From Planctomycetota bacterium (GTDB taxonomy: Bacteria > Planctomycetota > UBA8108 > UBA1146): DNA of 12,396 nt. Location: NCBI GenBank assembly GCA_002691835.1, contig NZJA01000103.1:1-12396 (forward strand), written 5' to 3'. This document shows positions 1 to 7,825 of this stretch, piece after piece. Each line of letters begins with the position of its first letter. Position 1 is the stretch's first letter. The position numbers were made by a program, and so were the translations under genes. Below the pieces are notes generated by a model, which did not search any database, had not been told where the DNA came from, and saw only the letters and a program-made list of their open reading frames with translations.

Positions 1-3
1 CAA

Positions 4-2100
4 GTGGATCTGCATGGACTGGAGAAGGACGACCTTCTCGATATCTACAGAAACATGTTTCTCAGTCGAGAGATCGATGAAGAAGAAATCCGTCTCAAAG
101 GCAAGGGGAAGATTTTCTTCCAGATCAATGGCTGTGGCCACGAAGCGATCAATACGGTGCTTGGCCGGGTTCTCGATCCTCAGCGGGATTGGTTTTTTCC
201 GTACTACCGCGATCGCGCGTTGATGCTTCAGCTGGGTCTGACACCGACGGAGATGCTTAAGATGGGAACCGGTTCCCATGACGAGCCCGCCGGTGCGGGT
301 CGGCAAATGCCTTCCCATTGGGGAGCCAAACATCTTCATGTTGTGAACCAGTCTTCTTGTACGGGCAGTCAGTGTCTCCATGCGGTGGGAACTGCCGAAG
401 CATGGAAGAAGGGAAAGGACGACGCTTCTCTGCGCGAGCAGATCGAAGATTGGTCCGATGGCGAAATCGCTCATGTGTCCGTGGGCGATGGAACCACAAG
501 TGAAGGTGAATTTTGGGAATCGTTGAGCACTGCCTGCAATTTGGAATTGCCGGTTCTCTTCGTGGTCGAAGATAACGGGTATGCCATCAGTGTTCCCGTA
601 GAGGTCAATACGCCTGGAGGATCGATCTCCAAACTCGTTCTCGGTTTCCCCGGTCTCGATGTGCGCGAAGTCGATGGCTGTGATCCTATCGCTTGCCATG
701 CCATGTTGACCAAGGTGGTGGCTGACATGCGTCGCGGAAATGGCCCGACGTTGGTGCATGCCAAAGTCGTACGTCCTTACAGTCACAGCCTTTCCGATGA
801 TGAGAGGCTATACCGGCCTGCGAGTGAACGTGAGGAAGATGAGCCTCGAGATCCTCTGACTTCGTTCCCTAAATTCCTGTTGGAACATGGATTCGCAGAT
901 GAGGAAGCCCTGGAGAAGATTCGTCAAGAGGTCCGGGCAGAGGTTCGTGAAGCTTCGGACATTGCTGTCGAAAGTCCGCAGGCGGATCCGTCAACAGTTC
1001 TCGATCATCTTTATTCACCCACGGTAGATCCGACCTCTGATCGGTTTGAGTCTCCTGCAGTTGTAGAGGAGGGGGCCGCTCCAACCACGATGGTCGACAT
1101 GATCAATGCATCCCTCCGCGATGAGATGCGTCGTGATCCGAGAATTCACGTTTTCGGAGAAGACGTTGCGGATGCCAGCCGCAGTGAGGCTCTCGAGGAG
1201 GTCAAGGGCAAGGGGGGAGTCTTCAAGGCCACCTTTGGATTGCAGAGAGAATTTGGTGGCGACCGGGTTTATAACTCTCCTCTCGCTGAAGCCAACATTG
1301 TTGGGCGGGCTATTGGCATGGCGGTTCGCGGCCTCAAGCCTGTCGTCGAGATTCAATTCCTCGATTACATCTGGCCTGCGTATCATCAGATTCGTTCTGA
1401 GCTGGCTTTGATGCGCTGGCGTTCAGCGGGAGCAGACAGCTGCCCCATCGTGATTCGTGTGGCAAGTGGTGGATATTTGCGGGGGGGCGCGGTTTACCAC
1501 AGTCAATCTGCGGAGACCCTGTTCACACACATTCCAGGACTCCGGGTAGTCATGCCGAGCAATGCGACGGATGCGAACGGACTCCTTCGAACCGCAATTC
1601 GCTGTCAGGATCCGGTGATTTTCCTCGAGCATAAGCACCTCTATCGTCAAACCCACAACAAGGGTGCATACCCGGGTCCGGACTTCATGGTTCCCTTCGG
1701 CAAGGCCGCGAGAGTTCGTGAAGGAGACCGGCTGACCATCGTGACCTACGGTGCGCTGGTTCACCGCTGTATGACAGCCGCCAAAGCCTTGGCAGAAGAG
1801 GGGATCGAAGTGGAGATCCTCGATCTCAGGACACTGGCTCCCTACGACTGGAATTCCATCGAGGACTCGGTCAAACGCAACCACAAGGTCATGATCGTCC
1901 ACGAGGAGTCCTTATCATGGGGATACGGGGCAGAGTTGGCCGCCAGAATTCAGGATGAACTTTTTGATTACCTGGATGCTCCTGTTCGCCGAGTTGGTGC
2001 GATGGACTGCTTTGTGGCCTACGCTCCGGAATTGGAGGAAGTTATCCTCCCGCAGCCAGAGAAAGTCGCACAAGCAGCCCGGGATCTGGCATTATATTAG
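4..2100 (+). CDS. Fused alpha/beta E1 component of a branched-chain-type 2-oxoacid dehydrogenase
   Basis: Thiamine-diphosphate E1 subunit, probably the 2-oxoisovalerate (branched-chain 2-oxoacid) dehydrogenase, which decarboxylates the keto acid and passes the acyl group to the lipoyl E2. The alpha half (about residues 1-335) carries the ThDP/Mg signature, starting [13 protein letters not shown] at about 161 and ending at VEDN around 188-191. The beta half starts near 360 ([15 protein letters not shown], then FGEDVA) and contains [14 protein letters not shown] near 424-437 and the transketolase C-terminal domain near 560-690. A short acidic linker joins the halves, so one 698-residue chain replaces the usual separate alpha and beta genes; such fusions are known in several phyla. 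The GTG at position 4 is the first start in frame, but only three bases lie upstream, so the true start could be outside the window. E2 and E3 are not seen. The family is certain; the exact substrate (branched-chain versus pyruvate or acetoin) is inferred. Confidence 0.9.
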   Translation: MDLHGLEKDDLLDIYRNMFLSREIDEEEIRLKGKGKIFFQINGCGHEAINTVLGRVLDPQRDWFFPYYRDRALMLQLGLTPTEMLKMGTGSHDEPAGAGRQMPSHWGAKHLHVVNQSSCTGSQCLHAVGTAEAWKKGKDDASLREQIEDWSDGEIAHVSVGDGTTSEGEFWESLSTACNLELPVLFVVEDNGYAISVPVEVNTPGGSISKLVLGFPGLDVREVDGCDPIACHAMLTKVVADMRRGNGPTLVHAKVVRPYSHSLSDDERLYRPASEREEDEPRDPLTSFPKFLLEHGFADEEALEKIRQEVRAEVREASDIAVESPQADPSTVLDHLYSPTVDPTSDRFESPAVVEEGAAPTTMVDMINASLRDEMRRDPRIHVFGEDVADASRSEALEEVKGKGGVFKATFGLQREFGGDRVYNSPLAEANIVGRAIGMAVRGLKPVVEIQFLDYIWPAYHQIRSELALMRWRSAGADSCPIVIRVASGGYLRGGAVYHSQSAETLFTHIPGLRVVMPSNATDANGLLRTAIRCQDPVIFLEHKHLYRQTHNKGAYPGPDFMVPFGKAARVREGDRLTIVTYGALVHRCMTAAKALAEEGIEVEILDLRTLAPYDWNSIEDSVKRNHKVMIVHEESLSWGYGAELAARIQDELFDYLDAPVRRVGAMDCFVAYAPELEEVILPQPEKVAQAARDLALY

Positions 2101-2279
2101 GTCCCGACCCGTCTTTCTGGAGTTAGGAACCCTGTGGACCGACTTCACGTTGGTGGTATTAGGGGTCGGCATGCTCCGGGAGCGAAGCCCGGAGGAATCC
2201 GTTTACAGGGAGTTCTGGGGAATGTCCGAAAGACATTTCACGACAGACCCGAAATGACACAAGAGCTGAGGAGTAAGAC
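2101..2279 (+). promoter_or_regulatory. ftsH leader region with two hairpins
   Basis: This 179-base gap separates the E1 stop from ftsH. It holds a perfect 7-bp stem, CTCCGGG (2174-2180) with CCCGGAG (2188-2194) around a 7-base loop, and a 6-bp stem AATGTC (2221-2226) with GACATT (2232-2237) around CGAAA. Neither is followed by a T-run, so neither reads as an intrinsic terminator. I could not place convincing -35/-10 boxes. The ribosome binding site for ftsH, GAGGAG at 2268-2273, lies six bases before the TTG start and decides that start. Confidence 0.4.
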
Positions 2280-4334
2280 TTGAGAGAATCCGATCGCAGA
2301 GACTCTGATCCAAATGATCCAAACGAGCTAGACGAAAATGAACAGGCTTCTCCTTCATGGAGTCAGAGACCGTGGTTCTGGATGCTCGTCCTCCTTCTCG
2401 GAGTCTTCACGCTGACCAATCTGTTCAGCAACAAGATTCAGCTTGGAGCCCTTGAAGTTGAATCGACCCGTCTCTTCAGCGAAGTTAAGCGCGGCAATGT
2501 CGAAAAGCTTCAAGAGGCTGAGCAGGAAGTCTTCGTTGCGATCCTGCGTAGTAATATCACAGTTTCTCAAGTGTCTTACGAATCAGAAAAAAGCCTCGAA
2601 GCGAGTAAAATCTTCGCAAACATTCCCGGAGAGATTCAAAAGAGTCTTTTTGATCTGTGCGACGAGGGAAATGTCCCGACCATTTTTCTCACGAATACGA
2701 CACCCGCATGGCAAGTGGTACTGGGCAGTTTCTTGCCGATTCTGATCCTCGTTCTGTTCTTTTGGTGGATGAGCAATCGAGTTCGTCGCCAGATGGGTGG
2801 TCCAGGCATCTTTGGCAAGTTTGCCGGTAATCAGGCCAAGCGATTTGAAAAGGGTGAAGGCGCGGTGACCTTCGACGATGTCGCAGGTCTCCGTAACGTC
2901 AAAAAAGAACTGCAGGAACTCGTCGATTTCCTCAAGGAACCTGAGAGATTTACCCAACTGGGTGCAAAGATCCCCAAGGGTGTTCTGCTCGTGGGACCTC
3001 CAGGGACCGGAAAAACCCTCTTGGCGAGAGCGGTCGCTGGGGAAGCGGGTGTCCCGTTTTTCTCGATCTCGGGATCAGAGTTCATTGAGTTGTTCGTCGG
3101 AGTGGGAGCTTCCCGGGTCCGTGAGCTGTTCGATGAAGCCAAAAAAAGTGCGCCCTGTATCGTCTTTATTGACGAGATCGACGCCGTCGGTCGCTCCAGA
3201 GGAGCCGGGCTTGGTGGAGGGCATGATGAGCGGGAACAAACCCTGAATCAGATCCTCTCCGAGATGGACGGGTTTGAATCGAATCAGGCAGTGATCGTAC
3301 TCGCAGCAACCAACCGACCGGATGTTCTCGATGCCGCCCTGGTGCGACCTGGGCGATTTGATCGACAGGTTGTGGTCGAGAGACCGCAGAAGGATGGCCG
3401 CAAGGCGATCCTTGGGGTTCACACTCGTAATATGCCTTTGGCTTCCGATGTCGATATGGAGTCTTTGGCTCGGGGAACCATCGGGTTCTCGGGGGCTGAC
3501 CTTGAAAATCTCGCGAATGAAGCCGCTCTCATGGCTGCCAGGCGAGGGCATCAGAGGATCACTCACGGTGATTTCGAACGGGCCAAGGACAAGATTCAAC
3601 TGGGTACGCTGCGGGATGAGGCCATGAGTGAAAAGGAAAAAGAACTCACTGCCTATCACGAGGCCGGGCATGCACTGATCGCCATGCTCCTTCCTGAGAC
3701 AGACCCCGTTCATTCGGTCACGATTGTCCCTCGTGGAAGAGCTCTCGGAGTCACTCAGCAGCTTCCGATGGAAGACACCAATAACTATTCAAAAACATAT
3801 CTTCTCAACAGGATCGCGATCCTTCTGGGTGGACGGGCCGCGGAAGATCTTGTTTTTCAGGAGTTCACAACTGGAGCATCCAATGACCTTGAGCAGGCCA
3901 CCAGCTTGGCAGAAAGAATGATTTGCCTCTGGGGAATGAGCGAGAAAATGGGACCGGTGTCCTTTAAACGGGGTGAGGAACATGTCTTTCTCGGCCGTGA
4001 GTTGGGTGAATCGAAAAACTTTAGTGAGAACACTGCGATGATGATCGACGAAGAAATCCGTGTCATGCTCGATGATTCCTATCAGCGTGCATTGAGGATT
4101 CTCGGTGAATCGAGAGAAAAGCTGGAGCTTCTCACCCGTGAGTTGTTGGAAAAAGAAGTCCTTAACGACAAGGAAATCTATCAACTGATGGAAATCCCTT
4201 TGCCCGATGTTTTGCGTGATTCGGCTTCACCTCCGCTTCCTGTGGATGAGAAGTCCTCGGAAGATCGTCGGGATGAGAAAACTCAGCTTCCCCCTGACGT
4301 GGACCCCGGGATGCTCGGACTCGAAGGTTCGTGA
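2280..4334 (+). CDS. ftsH: ATP-dependent zinc metalloprotease FtsH
   Basis: Membrane-anchored AAA+ protease that extracts and degrades misfolded membrane proteins and short-lived regulators as a hexamer. Order seen: charged N-terminal tail (1-30), first membrane helix (about 31-49), extracytoplasmic domain (50-146), second membrane helix (about 147-164), and AAA+ domain with Walker A GPPGTGKT (239-246), pore motif FVGVGA (272-277), Walker B IVFIDEID (294-301) and second region of homology ending RPGRFDR (356-362). The M41 peptidase follows, with zinc site HEAGH (460-464) and the third ligand, aspartate about 536 in TTGASND. All catalytic residues are present. The chain has 684 residues, longer than the common 610-650, because of a longer N-terminal tail and a proline- and acid-rich C-terminal tail (about 645-684). 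The TTG start is supported by GAGGAG six bases upstream. Confidence 0.98.
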   Translation: MRESDRRDSDPNDPNELDENEQASPSWSQRPWFWMLVLLLGVFTLTNLFSNKIQLGALEVESTRLFSEVKRGNVEKLQEAEQEVFVAILRSNITVSQVSYESEKSLEASKIFANIPGEIQKSLFDLCDEGNVPTIFLTNTTPAWQVVLGSFLPILILVLFFWWMSNRVRRQMGGPGIFGKFAGNQAKRFEKGEGAVTFDDVAGLRNVKKELQELVDFLKEPERFTQLGAKIPKGVLLVGPPGTGKTLLARAVAGEAGVPFFSISGSEFIELFVGVGASRVRELFDEAKKSAPCIVFIDEIDAVGRSRGAGLGGGHDEREQTLNQILSEMDGFESNQAVIVLAATNRPDVLDAALVRPGRFDRQVVVERPQKDGRKAILGVHTRNMPLASDVDMESLARGTIGFSGADLENLANEAALMAARRGHQRITHGDFERAKDKIQLGTLRDEAMSEKEKELTAYHEAGHALIAMLLPETDPVHSVTIVPRGRALGVTQQLPMEDTNNYSKTYLLNRIAILLGGRAAEDLVFQEFTTGASNDLEQATSLAERMICLWGMSEKMGPVSFKRGEEHVFLGRELGESKNFSENTAMMIDEEIRVMLDDSYQRALRILGESREKLELLTRELLEKEVLNDKEIYQLMEIPLPDVLRDSASPPLPVDEKSSEDRRDEKTQLPPDVDPGMLGLEGS

Positions 4335-4438
4335 TCACGACCGAGTTGATCAAAATTGAAAGCTTTTCGATTCCCTGAAGCTGTCAGCTTGTTCTGAACC
4401 CTTTCCCGGGTCACTATTTCTCGGGGAGGGGGATCCCG

Positions 4439-6241
4439 GTGAAGAAAGATGATGGCGACGAATTTACGAGTACTTCTGAGCCATCTGTCAGTGATTCTGC
4501 CATTTGCCCGGAATCCCCAGCGTTGGGGGAGTCCAGCTCTTCAGATCTTCCCAATCCAGCATCCCACTTGTCTCCGGATCCCAAAATTCGCTGGGGTCAG
4601 CAGTTACGGATTCTTACCGAGCGTTCTTGTGAATCACTTCACGATCAAGATTTACGACTGATTTCGGAGGGCGATTTTCATCCTTCGATGATGACGCTTC
4701 AGGATGGGATTGCATTGACCCGATCCCGTCCTGAGCGCAACTGGGATGTATTGCTGATCGGTGGATTCCATACTCTTTTAAGCCAATTTGCCCATCTGGC
4801 CCGGGCTTTCGGAAGGCTCCAGGAATTGGGGGTACCGATTGCTGTGATCGAACCGGATTCGATCCTGATGGGAAGTGATGGTGAGTTTTTGATCCTTTCT
4901 CACCGGCTCAAATCCCGTCCCGATCTTGATCTGGATCAGTTCGCTTCGAGAATCGCACCGGAAATACTGCTCGCCAGTCACGAAGCGGAGGTCCAGGAAT
5001 CCCAGGTCGTCTACGGGTTGGCAGTCTTGCTCCATGAATGTGTGTTTGGGTCACCGCCTTGGTCAGGACGCGATGCGACCGCTGTCGCAGATCGACTGCT
5101 ATCCGGGAATTCGGTGATGGAATCCTCTGAAATCCCATTGGGCCTTCCCGGTCTCAAGGGACTCTTGAGAGATGCACTCTCTCTCGATCCCAATAAGAGA
5201 CCTTCTACGCTTAGAGGTTTTGCACGAATGCTGGAAGCGGTCAGAGATGGTGAACGTCCACGTTCAGGAAGTGGTGGAAGTGGGTTTAGCAGCAGTCACT
5301 CTGGGAAACTGAGGCTTGGACTGTTTGCCGCACTGATTGTTTTGGCCACCGTCCTTGGGCGTTTCCTGAGCAGTGATGGCGATTTCTCTGAAATGACTGG
5401 TGATCTCGAAAAAGCAATGTTGATGAGACCCTTGCCGGTACATGGTGAAGAAAAACCATTGGCTGACCATGCCACACGGTGGTTTCAGAGATTTGAACAA
5501 AAGATCCATGGGGTTGTTGGAAACTCGAATATTCAACGTCAGTTTGCCTGGGTGTGTCTCAGGGCCGGTGAGTTTGATCGAGCCAGAGAAGCGGCACGTC
5601 GAGCGTCCAGATCACAACCAGTCAGCCCAGGTCCGTGGATTATACTGGGAATTGCCGGACTCGAAATGGGCGACTCGGGAGGCCGTATTGAGATCGAGAA
5701 TGGTCTCGGCCTTGAATGTACGGACTCTTTTGATCAGTGGAGTCAGGTTGCCGGTCATATGTATTTGTTACAAAACCGAGAAGCACTGGAATTGCTCCAC
5801 GTATTGGCAGTGCAGTCGCCAAAGGATCCAGATGTCTGGTTTCACAGAGCGATTTGCGAGTTGAGGACCGGGCAGGTTTCTGCAGCAAGATTATCCGTCG
5901 ATCGGTACATGGCACTCAACCCTTTGGATGGGTGGGGCGATTGGCTTCATGCTGAAATTGCCTTTGCAGAAGGACGTATGCGAACGACCGAGAAGATTCT
6001 TGAATCAGCTCAGCTGCGTCTCAACCTGAATCAGGCTTTGGCGATCCGTACTTCCTCGCTATGGGCTCGCCTGGGTCGGGACCGGACTGCCCTCGAATGG
6101 CAAAAGCGCTCCCGGGATACTCACGAGACTTGGGAAAACCTGGAATGGCGCAAAGGCGGACGTTTGGTTCTGCCAGGGCGATCAGTTCTTTTTCTTGGGC
6201 CTCCTGGTCCTCCGGAAAAAATCCAAAATACTCCTGAATAA
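4439..6241 (+). CDS. Membrane-anchored pseudokinase with TPR-like repeats
   Basis: A 600-residue protein in three parts. Residues 1-50 are a Ser/Pro-rich, disordered-looking tail. Residues about 55-270 resemble a bacterial Ser/Thr (Hanks-type) kinase, best in the C-lobe: an APE at 173-175, the helix-F-like VYGLAVLLHECVFGSPPW (191-208), and LSLDPNKRPS (247-256), which matches the family's conserved DPxxRPS. The active site is lost: the catalytic loop reads IAVIEPDSIL (134-143) where HRDxKPxNIL is expected, and DFG is replaced by SHR (154-156). No glycine-rich loop is evident. One membrane helix (about 291-310) follows, then TPR-like helices (about 365-560), so the kinase-like part should be cytoplasmic and the repeats outside the membrane. 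GTG start with a strong GGGGAGGGGG site upstream (4422-4432). Likely role, inferred: a non-catalytic scaffold or sensor in signalling. I do not recognise a named family member. Confidence 0.75.
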   Translation: MKKDDGDEFTSTSEPSVSDSAICPESPALGESSSSDLPNPASHLSPDPKIRWGQQLRILTERSCESLHDQDLRLISEGDFHPSMMTLQDGIALTRSRPERNWDVLLIGGFHTLLSQFAHLARAFGRLQELGVPIAVIEPDSILMGSDGEFLILSHRLKSRPDLDLDQFASRIAPEILLASHEAEVQESQVVYGLAVLLHECVFGSPPWSGRDATAVADRLLSGNSVMESSEIPLGLPGLKGLLRDALSLDPNKRPSTLRGFARMLEAVRDGERPRSGSGGSGFSSSHSGKLRLGLFAALIVLATVLGRFLSSDGDFSEMTGDLEKAMLMRPLPVHGEEKPLADHATRWFQRFEQKIHGVVGNSNIQRQFAWVCLRAGEFDRAREAARRASRSQPVSPGPWIILGIAGLEMGDSGGRIEIENGLGLECTDSFDQWSQVAGHMYLLQNREALELLHVLAVQSPKDPDVWFHRAICELRTGQVSAARLSVDRYMALNPLDGWGDWLHAEIAFAEGRMRTTEKILESAQLRLNLNQALAIRTSSLWARLGRDRTALEWQKRSRDTHETWENLEWRKGGRLVLPGRSVLFLGPPGPPEKIQNTPE

Positions 6242-6323
6242 AGTCTGAGCGACTCCGTCATTGATGGTGTGAACCCATCCATGGCATCCGGCGATGGTTG
6301 GTATCACCGGAAAGGAGCGAGCT

Positions 6324-6845
6324 ATGTTGTCTCGTATGTTTTTAGGGTGCTCCTGCATCCTCGTTGCTCTTTCTCTGGCTCCCCAATCGGTGGAGGCTGG
6401 ATCATTCCCAGGTGATCGTCATCAACTATCACGGAATGTTCGTTGGACTCAGGGCGGTTGTCGGGTTGTCCCTGTGGTTTCACCGCGGATCAGCCCACGC
6501 AGGAGTCCTTCACGATTCGTCGGAAATCAGATTCGTTACTTCTGTATCGATGGAGTTCGCAAAAGACGATTGCCATGTGGAGTGATTGAAAGATGGAGAG
6601 CACCTCATTTCAAAACAGTTCAGCGGACCATCCGGATCCCAGGTGGATTCAGAAATGAAATCAGATATCGAAATGAGTTCCGTTGCGGAGTCAGGGTTCG
6701 TATCCCTTACACCATTCAGGTATCCCTGCCTGATCGATGTGAGCTGCGTAAGCAGAGGGTTCATGTCCCTGGTCGATGGGTTCAGGAAAAAGGTCGTCAG
6801 TGTCGTGCTCAGAGATGTCATCACGGCCACAAAAATAGAATTTGA
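6324..6845 (+). CDS. Small secreted Arg-rich, Cys-rich protein of unknown function
   Basis: I chose the ATG at 6324 (173 residues) over an in-frame ATG at 6294, because AAAGGAG (6311-6317) lies six bases before it and because it places a signal peptide at the exact N-terminus: MLSRM, a hydrophobic core (about 6-19), then a likely cleavage after SVEA at residue 25. The mature part is about 148 residues, very basic (many Arg) and has seven cysteines (46, 74, 85, 121, 139, 160, 165), which suggests disulfides after export. Two similar segments can be seen: RTIRIPGGFRNE ending in CG (about 101-122) and KQRVHVPGRWVQE ending in C (about 143-160), a (V/I)xVPGxW-like repeat. It follows the pseudokinase gene by 82 bases and is closed by a terminator, so it is probably the last gene of that transcript. 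I do not recognise the family. Reading frame, signal peptide and terminator make it a convincing gene. Confidence 0.75.
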   Translation: MLSRMFLGCSCILVALSLAPQSVEAGSFPGDRHQLSRNVRWTQGGCRVVPVVSPRISPRRSPSRFVGNQIRYFCIDGVRKRRLPCGVIERWRAPHFKTVQRTIRIPGGFRNEIRYRNEFRCGVRVRIPYTIQVSLPDRCELRKQRVHVPGRWVQEKGRQCRAQRCHHGHKNRI

Positions 6846-6869
6846 GCAAAGAGAGTCTTTGCTTGTCTT

Positions 6870-6908
6870 CCCGGAATGGAAATGCGGGTCTCCATTCCGG
6901 GATTTTTT
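6870..6908 (+). terminator. Intrinsic terminator after the small secreted protein gene
   Basis: A perfect 11-bp stem, CCCGGAATGGA (6870-6880) with TCCATTCCGGG (6891-6901), encloses a 10-base loop and is followed by A and six T (6903-6908). It lies 25 bases after the stop codon at 6845 and should end the upstream + strand transcript. Confidence 0.93.
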
Positions 6909-7060
6909 ATGGGGTGATGGTCGTTGCGAAGAGTCTGTTTGAACTGAGTGAAGAAGTTTTCTTTGAATCCAGCCCTTGATGTCACAAATTATCTTGGGCA
7001 TATTCCGCGTAGGAGAGCCATCCCGCCCATTCCCCTCCTCAAGTTCTCTCCCGATTCGTG

Positions 7061-7162
7061 ATGAATTTTTGTGGTCTGGAAGACTGTATTGGTCTGGAAG
7101 ACTGTAGTGGTCTGGAAGACGAAGACAGGTGTTCTGTGAATCCCTGCCGAGAAGGATTCTGA
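7061..7162 (+). CDS. Possible 33-residue Cys-rich repeat peptide (low confidence)
   Basis: An ATG at 7061 opens a 33-codon frame that runs through the 18-bp tandem repeat and ends at TGA 7160-7162. Because the repeat length is a multiple of three, the peptide contains a hexapeptide repeat, GLEDCI then GLEDCS then GLEDED, and has five cysteines (4, 9, 15, 24, 29) and many acidic residues. No Shine-Dalgarno sequence is visible upstream, and a second frame is also open across the same repeat. Coding is therefore uncertain, and the frame may be a by-product of the repeat. Confidence 0.15.
   Translation: MNFCGLEDCIGLEDCSGLEDEDRCSVNPCREGF
7072..7120 (+). repeat. 18-bp tandem repeat, about 2.7 copies
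   Basis: The unit TGGTCTGGAAGACTGTA plus one variable base occurs at 7072-7089 and 7090-7107, then partially at 7108-7120. The copies are identical except for that last base (T or G). Each unit holds the small inverted repeat GTCT-GGA-AGAC. Confidence 0.9.
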
Positions 7163-7221
7163 ACAGGCCTCAAGTGATTTTGAACGGTTGGCTGTCCGTG
7201 AGGTCTCCCTCGGCAGCCAGC

Positions 7222-7274
7222 TTGACCCTACGGGGTTGCCTTTGGCCCTACGGGGTTTCTTTGGCCCTACGGGG
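7222..7274 (+). repeat. 19/20-bp tandem repeat with CCCTACGGGG core, three copies
   Basis: TTGACCCTACGGGG (7222-7235), TTGGCCCTACGGGG (7242-7255) and TTGGCCCTACGGGG (7261-7274) are spaced 20 and 19 bases apart, with T-rich linkers (TTGCCT, TTTCT). The change in spacing shifts the reading frame between copies, which argues against coding. Each core can fold CCC onto GGG. Confidence 0.9.
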
Positions 7275-7328
7275 CGACGTGTCAGAAGCCAGGTTCATGA
7301 CGGTTCTTCTGGCAAACTCGGGAGACAT

Positions 7329-7369
7329 GTAAGGAGAGACCTTCGGGTCTTTACGGGATGGGGGTCCCG
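7329..7369 (+). other. Two adjacent small hairpins, the first with a TTCG loop
   Basis: AGACC (7337-7341) pairs with GGTCT (7346-7350) around the very stable TTCG tetraloop. The stem continues as GTAA (7329-7332) with TTAC (7351-7354) across a GGAG bulge. Immediately after, CGGGA (7354-7358) pairs with TCCCG (7365-7369). No T-run follows, so this looks like RNA structure rather than a terminator. Confidence 0.45.
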
Positions 7370-7578
7370 CCTTGCTGTGAGGGGAAGCAGTTTTTCCGAA
7401 TCGGAAGAACATGGATCCGAAACCGATTTCGAGGGCTTCCTGAAGAGGGGCTCATTGCAGAAGTTGGATTTGGATGGGCTGAGTGAAAGCCTTCTCCACT
7501 GCAGCATGATCGGTCTCCCATTCCAGCCCATGAAGAGCTGAGCCACGAGGTTCAGTGTCGATGTGGGGGTTCTTTTGC

Positions 7579-7676
7579 CACCTAGACGCCTGCTCTTCCC
7601 TACACTCGTCAGGGTAGGTGCCTCGACGTACCGTCAACAAGTCCAAGCAATCCCCGTCGTGTAGGGACGACGGGGA
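7579..7676 (+). other. Putative structured RNA: two hairpins with complementary (kissing) loops
   Basis: Hairpin 1: CACCTAGACG (7579-7588) pairs with CGTC (7607-7610) and TAGGTG (7615-7620), leaving a four-base AGGG bulge and an 18-base loop (7589-7606). Hairpin 2: TCCCCGTCGT (7651-7660) pairs perfectly with ACGACGGGGA (7667-7676) around the loop GTAGGG (7661-7666). Loop 1 contains CCCTAC (7598-7603), the exact complement of loop 2; the complement extends to nine bases if the top of stem 2 opens (7597-7605 with 7659-7667). Hairpin 2 is followed by ATATTTTAAA, so it could also act as a weak terminator. The element lies 150 bases before the regulator's start codon. I cannot assign it to a known riboswitch or small RNA family. 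Confidence 0.4.
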
Positions 7677-7825
7677 ATATTTTAAATCACTGTTATGTAT
7701 AGACTTGGGGAAAATCCTTCAGATTTGGCCGTTCATAAACTTTACGCCTTATCTCCGTGTAGATACCCTAGTCGTCTTGATTCGTTACGGCTGATAAAGG
7801 TCGAAACCGACGATGGAGGAATCCG

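Larger units (their letters stand above)
6909..7825. other. Long intergenic region, repeat- and hairpin-rich, without a convincing gene
   Basis: About 920 bases without a reading frame that has both a plausible start site and protein-like composition. The open frames here are short or lack a ribosome binding site, and several run through repeats whose period is not a multiple of three. What is present: a three-unit 18-bp tandem repeat (7072-7120), a three-unit 19/20-bp repeat (7222-7274), adjacent hairpins (7329-7369), an imperfect inverted repeat (7397-7430), a long-range inverted repeat ATGGGCTG/CAGCCCAT (7474-7481 with 7524-7531), and two hairpins with complementary loops (7579-7676). The last 150 bases should contain the promoter of the downstream regulator, but no convincing -35/-10 pair was found. 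I see no tRNA, tmRNA or RNase P signature. Confidence 0.6.

Noticed and set aside
2101..2260. tRNA or small RNA gene between E1 and ftsH
   Set aside because: The hairpins do not form a cloverleaf, and no T-loop consensus or CCA end is present.
6510..7001. A 163-codon frame on the - strand opposite the secreted protein gene
   Set aside because: It reads through the strong terminator hairpin, has no protein-like domain, and lies opposite a gene with a ribosome site and signal peptide.
7072..7274. The two tandem repeats considered as a CRISPR array
   Set aside because: Units are contiguous or separated by only a few T-rich bases; there are no unique spacers of about 30 bases and no cas genes.
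7188..7541. A 117-codon + strand frame in the long gap
   Set aside because: It opens at TTG without a ribosome binding site and runs through the 19/20-bp repeat, whose spacing shifts frame between copies. Composition looks like translated repeat and hairpin DNA.
7452..7646. A 64-codon - strand frame in the long gap, considered as a transposase remnant
   Set aside because: TTG start, no ribosome site, no recognisable transposase motif, and it overlaps hairpin 1 of the paired-loop element.
7651..7683. Hairpin 2 called as a plain intrinsic terminator
   Set aside because: The stem is strong, but the following tract ATATTTTAAA is interrupted and no gene ends just upstream, so I kept it as part of the RNA element with terminator activity only possible.
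7680..7825. Promoter of the large regulator (candidates TATAGA near 7696, TAGATA near 7760)
   Set aside because: Neither has a -35 box at suitable spacing, so I did not annotate a specific promoter.
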